From Vandiemenella viatica (taxonomy: Eukaryota; Arthropoda; Insecta; Orthoptera; Morabidae), in the NCBI GenBank assembly GCA_031002005.1, contig CM061919.1, forward strand, positions 226,546,739 through 226,610,738: a stretch of 64,000 nt of DNA, given 5' to 3'. This document shows, piece by piece, positions 60,293-64,000 of the stretch (the first letter of the stretch is position 1; each line of letters opens with the position of its first letter). Under the pieces are notes generated by a model. It was given only the letters and a program-made list of their open reading frames with translations. It did no database searches and was not told the DNA's origin. The translations under genes and the position numbers were made by a program.

Positions 60293-61636
60293 CGTGGCAT
60301 GTTTTTTAAGTAAGTACCGTTTTGAAATTAAAAAAAGATGTGCAAATATATATCAATAATTTTATTTTCACATGAAAGCCTGTACCTTACTCTACGTTTC
60401 TACATAATTCCCTTCAATATTGAGACACTTGTCATAACGTAGTACCCGTTTTTTTAATTTAAAACCCTCCTCATAGAAGTCTGCCGCCTGACTCGTTAAC
60501 CACTGCATCACAACTGTTTTGACTTCAATACCGTCTTCAAGACGCTGACCGCTCAGGTGTTTCTTCAAGTGCAGGAACAGATGGTAGTCACTGGGCGCCA
60601 GATCAGGGCTGTACGGAGGATGATCTAGAGTTTCCCATCGAAAAGATGGGATGAGATCTTTGGTCTGATTAGCCAGCCACATGTGGACGGGCATTGTCAT
60701 GCAGCAAAACGAAGCCCTTGCTCAACTTGCCACGTCTTTTGTTCTAGATTGAACGGTGCAGATTGTTCAGTGCCTCACAATAAGCAGTTTCATTGATTGT
60801 CTCATTACGAGGCAGAAATTCCACATGCAATACTCCTTTCTTGTAGCAAAAAAAAATGTGCACTTGATTTTCCGGGCAGAAATCGTTTGTTTGAACTTCA
60901 CTTTTTTGGATGAATCTGAATGCCGCCATTCCATGGACTGTTGCTTTGATTCAGATGCGACATAGGGCACGCATGTCTCATCGCCCGTAACAATTTGGCT
61001 TAAGAAATCATCACCATCGTTGTGGTACCACTCAAGGAAAGTTAATGCACTGCCTAAACGTTTGGTTTTGTGCACATCCGTTAACATTTTCGGTACCCAA
61101 CGTGAGCACAATTTTCGGTAATTCAAGTACTCGGTCACAATGCCATACAAAACACTACGAGAAACATAAGGAAAGTCATCACACAAGGAGGAAATCGTAA
61201 AGCGTCTGTTTTCTCTCACCTTATTGTCCACTTTCTGCACCAAACTTTCATTAACGACCGAAGGACGCCCACTCCATTGTTCATCATGCACATTTGTGCG
61301 GCCATCTTTAAATGCTCTCACCCACTTTCTCACCATTCCATCACTCATAATGTTTTGTCCGTAAACTGCACAGATCTCGCGATGAATGTCGATTGGTTTT
61401 AGGCCTTTAGCACAAAAAAATCTTATAACAGCCCGTACTTCACAGTCGGCGGGACTCACGATTATCAGAGGCATCTTAAGCACTCGGTGAACAACGTAAA
61501 CAAGGAAGAATTAGACTGTAATGGTGTCAGTGCGTAAGCAAGAGATGCAGGTACCCAGTGCGCATGCGCGGAACGCCGACCGAAGCGCTGCAGCCACAGA
61601 GTGACAAAACGGTACTTACTTAAAAAATACGTCTCG
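60293..61636 (-). mobile_element. Mariner DNA transposon, nearly full length
   Basis: Bounded by TA (60291-60292, 61637-61638), with inverted ends whose inner 23 bp match exactly (60302-60324 and 61605-61627; core 'aagtaagtaccgttttg'). The minus strand encodes a DD34D mariner transposase from ATG 61483 to the stop near 60392: RKWVRAFKDGRTNVHDEQWS, VTGDETCVPY, LLHDNARPHVA and HPPYSPDLAPSDYHLF. All three catalytic aspartates survive. A homopolymer slip near 60850, a stop near 60742 and a 4-bp GGCT duplication near 60670 break the frame. Confidence 0.92.
60392..61483 (-). pseudogene. Mariner transposase pseudogene
   Basis: About 363 codons from start to stop, close to the usual ~350-residue mariner transposase. 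The N-terminal paired helix-turn-helix part (ADCEVRAVIRFFCAKGL, then SRSVLYGIVTEYLNYRK), the WVP linker and the DD34D core are all present. Only two frameshifts and one nonsense change separate it from an intact frame, so it is fairly young. Confidence 0.88.
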
Positions 61637-61638
61637 TA

Positions 61639-63155
61639 TAATACTAGTATAGTACTAGTTTTTCCTCCTTTGCTCCCAGTATTTACACAGGAATTGTACT
61701 TCTCATTTCAAATTCTAACCATTTTTGTAAAGCAACAGAAAAGTGTAATAGTCGAAATTTTCAAAGTTAATCCCTTTTGTTCTCTCCATGTTCAGTAATA
61801 GAGCTTAAAATTATTACCGTTTTGAGGTGTAATTTGTATGGCCTAAAATTTTAATTTTAAAGTGTAATTCGCCATGCGGTTGGATGGAACAAACGAAAGA
61901 AAAAGGTATCAAAGTAAAAAATTATCAATTAATGAAAAGAGCTAATCCAAATTTAACCATAATGGTATGTTGTCAGCATGCTGACTAAAATTGCAGTAGA
62001 TTAGTGAACACTAAGATTGTTTTTTTAGTAATATTGAGAAAATCAAAATCCTTAATAAAATAGGTGGAAGGGCAAAATTAGGTACAGAAAATAGAGAAAA
62101 CCCCAGAGAATAAGAAGGTAATATTTTAGTTTGAAATTTATGGGGAAAAAGATTTTAGTATTCTGAGTGTCAGGCATTGTTTTAATTTCCCCCATGTAGA
62201 TTATGACATCAAGAATAGATATTAAAATTTGATAGAAGGACTGTCGAGTAGTAAATGAGCTATCAAAAAATAGAGCAAATTTTCTTAAGCAATATGTGTA
62301 AATTACAGCTTTAAAATAAACAGAAGTTTGCAAGATATTGAATTTGTAAACTTTAGATTGATGGGTCACAAGGATAAAAGTTATGGCGCATTTTCTGTTA
62401 ATGAGAAATTACCCTCATAGTAAGAGGAATCTAGTAAAGTAACATACATCAAATGATAAGAAAATTTTTAAGTAGTACAATATATAAAAATCCCAGTGGG
62501 AGGATAAATATCTTAAAAGTGAAAATCAGAAATAGGATCTTGAATCATGAGAATAGCGAAAAAAACTAAACAATTTTAGATAAAAGTTCTTGTGGGTAAG
62601 AAGATGCAGAAAAATTGGGACTTTATCATATTAAAATTTCAGACAGATAGGAGCAACTTGGCAGGCTGGAAAAAATTTTCTCATGTGATTTGATTATAAA
62701 AGGATCTGCCAGTTTTGAAGTTCATGGCCGGACGTGTGTCAGTCGTGTCTCCATAAGGATTTAGAAAAATTATCACCATGTGTGTGATAGAATTTGGCAG
62801 AGAGGATTTTTCATCAAGATGTAACTTCAGTTTTAACATTAATCATTCAGTAGTAAACTTCGTTAATGAGCTGAAAGACTTTGTTCTTGTACTTTCACTA
62901 ACTTGCGGGGAAAACTTGTGAAATGCTTTTGGAGTGTGATTTTGAGCGAGTTGGTTGTAGCAACCTGCTATCTTCTTCAAAGGTTGCGTACGTACGATGT
63001 CTTCTTTAGGTTTGCTTCTGATATCAGTTCTTCACCAAGAAACATTTTCAGAATATATTATTTTTATCTATTTTTTCAACCTATAAAGTTGGGGTCTTAT
63101 GAATGAAGATTATATAGATTACAACTGTGGAACAGTACAAACTATGGAACACCTG
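61639..63155. other. Intron DNA, nothing recognised
   Basis: AT-rich; no assignable repeats or exons. Confidence 0.4.
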
Positions 63156-63323
63156 TATTATCTTGGTTCTCCGGGTGGAGCCATGGTGATTTATTAAAAC
63201 CTAACATTTCTGCCATCGTGCTGTGGCTTTCATCAGAGGAATATGATGAAAGCCACAGCACGATGGCAGAAACGTTAGGCTTTAATAAATTGACGTGGCT
63301 CAAACTTGAGAACCAAGATAATA
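63156..63323. repeat. Palindrome, 80-bp arms, 8-bp loop
   Basis: Left arm 63156-63235 and right arm 63244-63323 are near-perfect inverted copies ('tattatcttggttct' against 'gaaccaagataata'; 'gtgctgtggctttcatca' against its complement). The 'cttcatca' and 'aacgttagg' phrases recall the ends of Penelope-like arms, so it may be two arms joined head-to-head. It would form a strong hairpin in RNA or single-stranded DNA. Confidence 0.85.
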
Positions 63324-63409
63324 GATACAGTGACCGTGGAAGCTTTCGTAATCATATGGAACACCAGCTGATCTGCTCAAATTGTCCTGCCACCTGTAAC
63401 CCCAACGAT

Positions 63410-63705
63410 CTATGAACTCTCAAGAAAGAAATGTTTGACATAGCTCAATATGGGTTGACAAACTAGCTCTGGACAAGAAAAAATAAGGTAAGTCCACAAA
63501 CAAATCCAGCCACTTTCCTTCATGTCACCTCCAACTCCTGTATATCCATGATGTGGAGCCCATACTAAACCAGGCTTTTGTATACTAATTTGCTCACTTC
63601 TCTGGAACAAACCTTTACCTTCCTCTCCAGATAATGCAGGATTCTGAAACCTAAAAGGATCTGCCCAACTGAGTTTATCATCAAATGTCATGCCAAGATA
63701 TTTTC
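63410..63705 (-). mobile_element. LINE fragment, family A-like, upstream polymerase part
   Basis: The minus strand has a 93-codon frame with MTFDDKLSWADPF and GLVWAPHHGYTGVGGD, resembling the LGxTFDxKLSW and YGSVVWDPHF stretches upstream of the family A tail. No 3' signature is present. Confidence 0.5.
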
Positions 63706-63875
63706 ATTTAATAACCAATGTCTCCTCCACCTAAGAATGACACAAAACATCACAGAAAAAAATCTGTGCATTTCAAATTTAAAAAAAAATGACATGTATT
63801 AAACTGAAATTAGGAAAGTATTAATTCTATCCTTTTTTATGATTAAATATAACTTTCTGCTAATACTTTTCATAG

Positions 63876-64000
63876 TTCTGGAGCAATTGGGATTGGTGCG
63901 GTCAGTTGCAGAACAGCAAGCTAAAGATGATGGTTATCGCCGGCATGCATTTAACACGCTTGTTAGTGAACGCATCGGCCCACATCGGACTATTCCAGAC
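63876..64000 (+). CDS. GALNT exon 3: start of lumenal catalytic part (partial)
   Basis: Encodes residues 85-126 and runs off the window in frame. LEQLGLVRSVAEQQAKDDGY leads into RRHAFNTLVSERIGPHRTIP-D, the conserved entry to the GT27 catalytic domain (the family usually continues TR..C). The acceptor is cttttcatag at 63866-63875. Confidence 0.9.

Larger units (their letters stand above)
52047..64000 (+). other. GALNT11/Pgant35A-type gene, 5' part (whole locus)
   Basis: Three coding segments (52047-52155, 59991-60134, 63876-64000) join in phase 1 at both junctions. They give the first 126 residues of a polypeptide N-acetylgalactosaminyltransferase, a Golgi type II membrane protein that starts mucin-type O-glycosylation by moving GalNAc from UDP-GalNAc to Ser/Thr. 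The N-terminus (signal anchor with SATW) and the block DDGYRRHAFNTLVSERIG followed by PDT-type sequence fit GALNT11-like enzymes (fly Pgant35A). The catalytic domain lies beyond the right edge. Introns are 7835 and 3741 bp. Confidence 0.85.

Noticed and set aside
291..64000. CRISPR arrays, bacterial operons, prophage
   Set aside because: Spliceosomal introns, LINEs, mariner, hAT and Penelope-like elements make this a eukaryotic genome. No regularly spaced direct repeats of CRISPR type were seen.

Overview
The window looks like a stretch of insect nuclear genome. It is AT-rich, has two intron-rich genes on the + strand, and is crowded with decayed transposable elements (mariner, hAT, Penelope-like, several LINE families, tRNA-derived SINEs and one LTR retrotransposon). 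Introns of up to about 11.7 kb and this repeat mix would suit a large insect genome, possibly polyneopteran, but that placement is inference. A run of exactly 1000 N at 4186-5185 is an assembly gap.

Gene 1 (5888-32025, +) is a NIPA-family magnesium transporter (NIPA2 / Drosophila spichthyin type). Six coding exons join in phase into 377 residues with an intact start and stop. The first coding intron (6021-6397) needs a GC donor. Gene 2 (52047 to beyond the right edge, +) is the 5' part of a polypeptide N-acetylgalactosaminyltransferase of the GALNT11 / Pgant35A type: a signal-anchor exon, a linker exon, and the start of the lumenal catalytic part, which runs off the window. One further exon-like stretch at 1318-1443 (+) is not identified. 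The two genes act in different places (magnesium transport in membranes; O-glycosylation in the Golgi) and share no evident pathway.

Most of the rest is mobile DNA. NIPA introns hold, in order, a LINE tail, a hAT-like MITE, Penelope-like remnants, a mariner (9576-11035), SINEs, back-to-back LINE copies, a Penelope-like element with ~200 bp inverted arms (17417-19544), and a recent 6.5 kb LTR retrotransposon on the minus strand (24669-31187) with ~1.5% LTR divergence, a 4-bp target duplication and no recognisable retroviral proteins. The 20 kb between the genes holds an 1.86 kb foldback element at TTAA, a cluster of TATCGATA palindromes, a hAT remnant with 8-bp duplications, and a compact inverted-repeat unit (47152-48149) with its own CCAAT/TATA-like sequence and an open GIY-YIG reading frame but no reverse transcriptase. 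GALNT introns hold two hAT-like MITEs, two Penelope-like relics, a second mariner (60293-61636) and an 80-bp-arm palindrome (63156-63323).

I did not find a convincing new defence or metabolic system. The best leads are the stand-alone GIY-YIG inverted-repeat unit, the protein-less but young LTR element, recurring head-to-head Penelope-like pieces, and the GC-AG intron.
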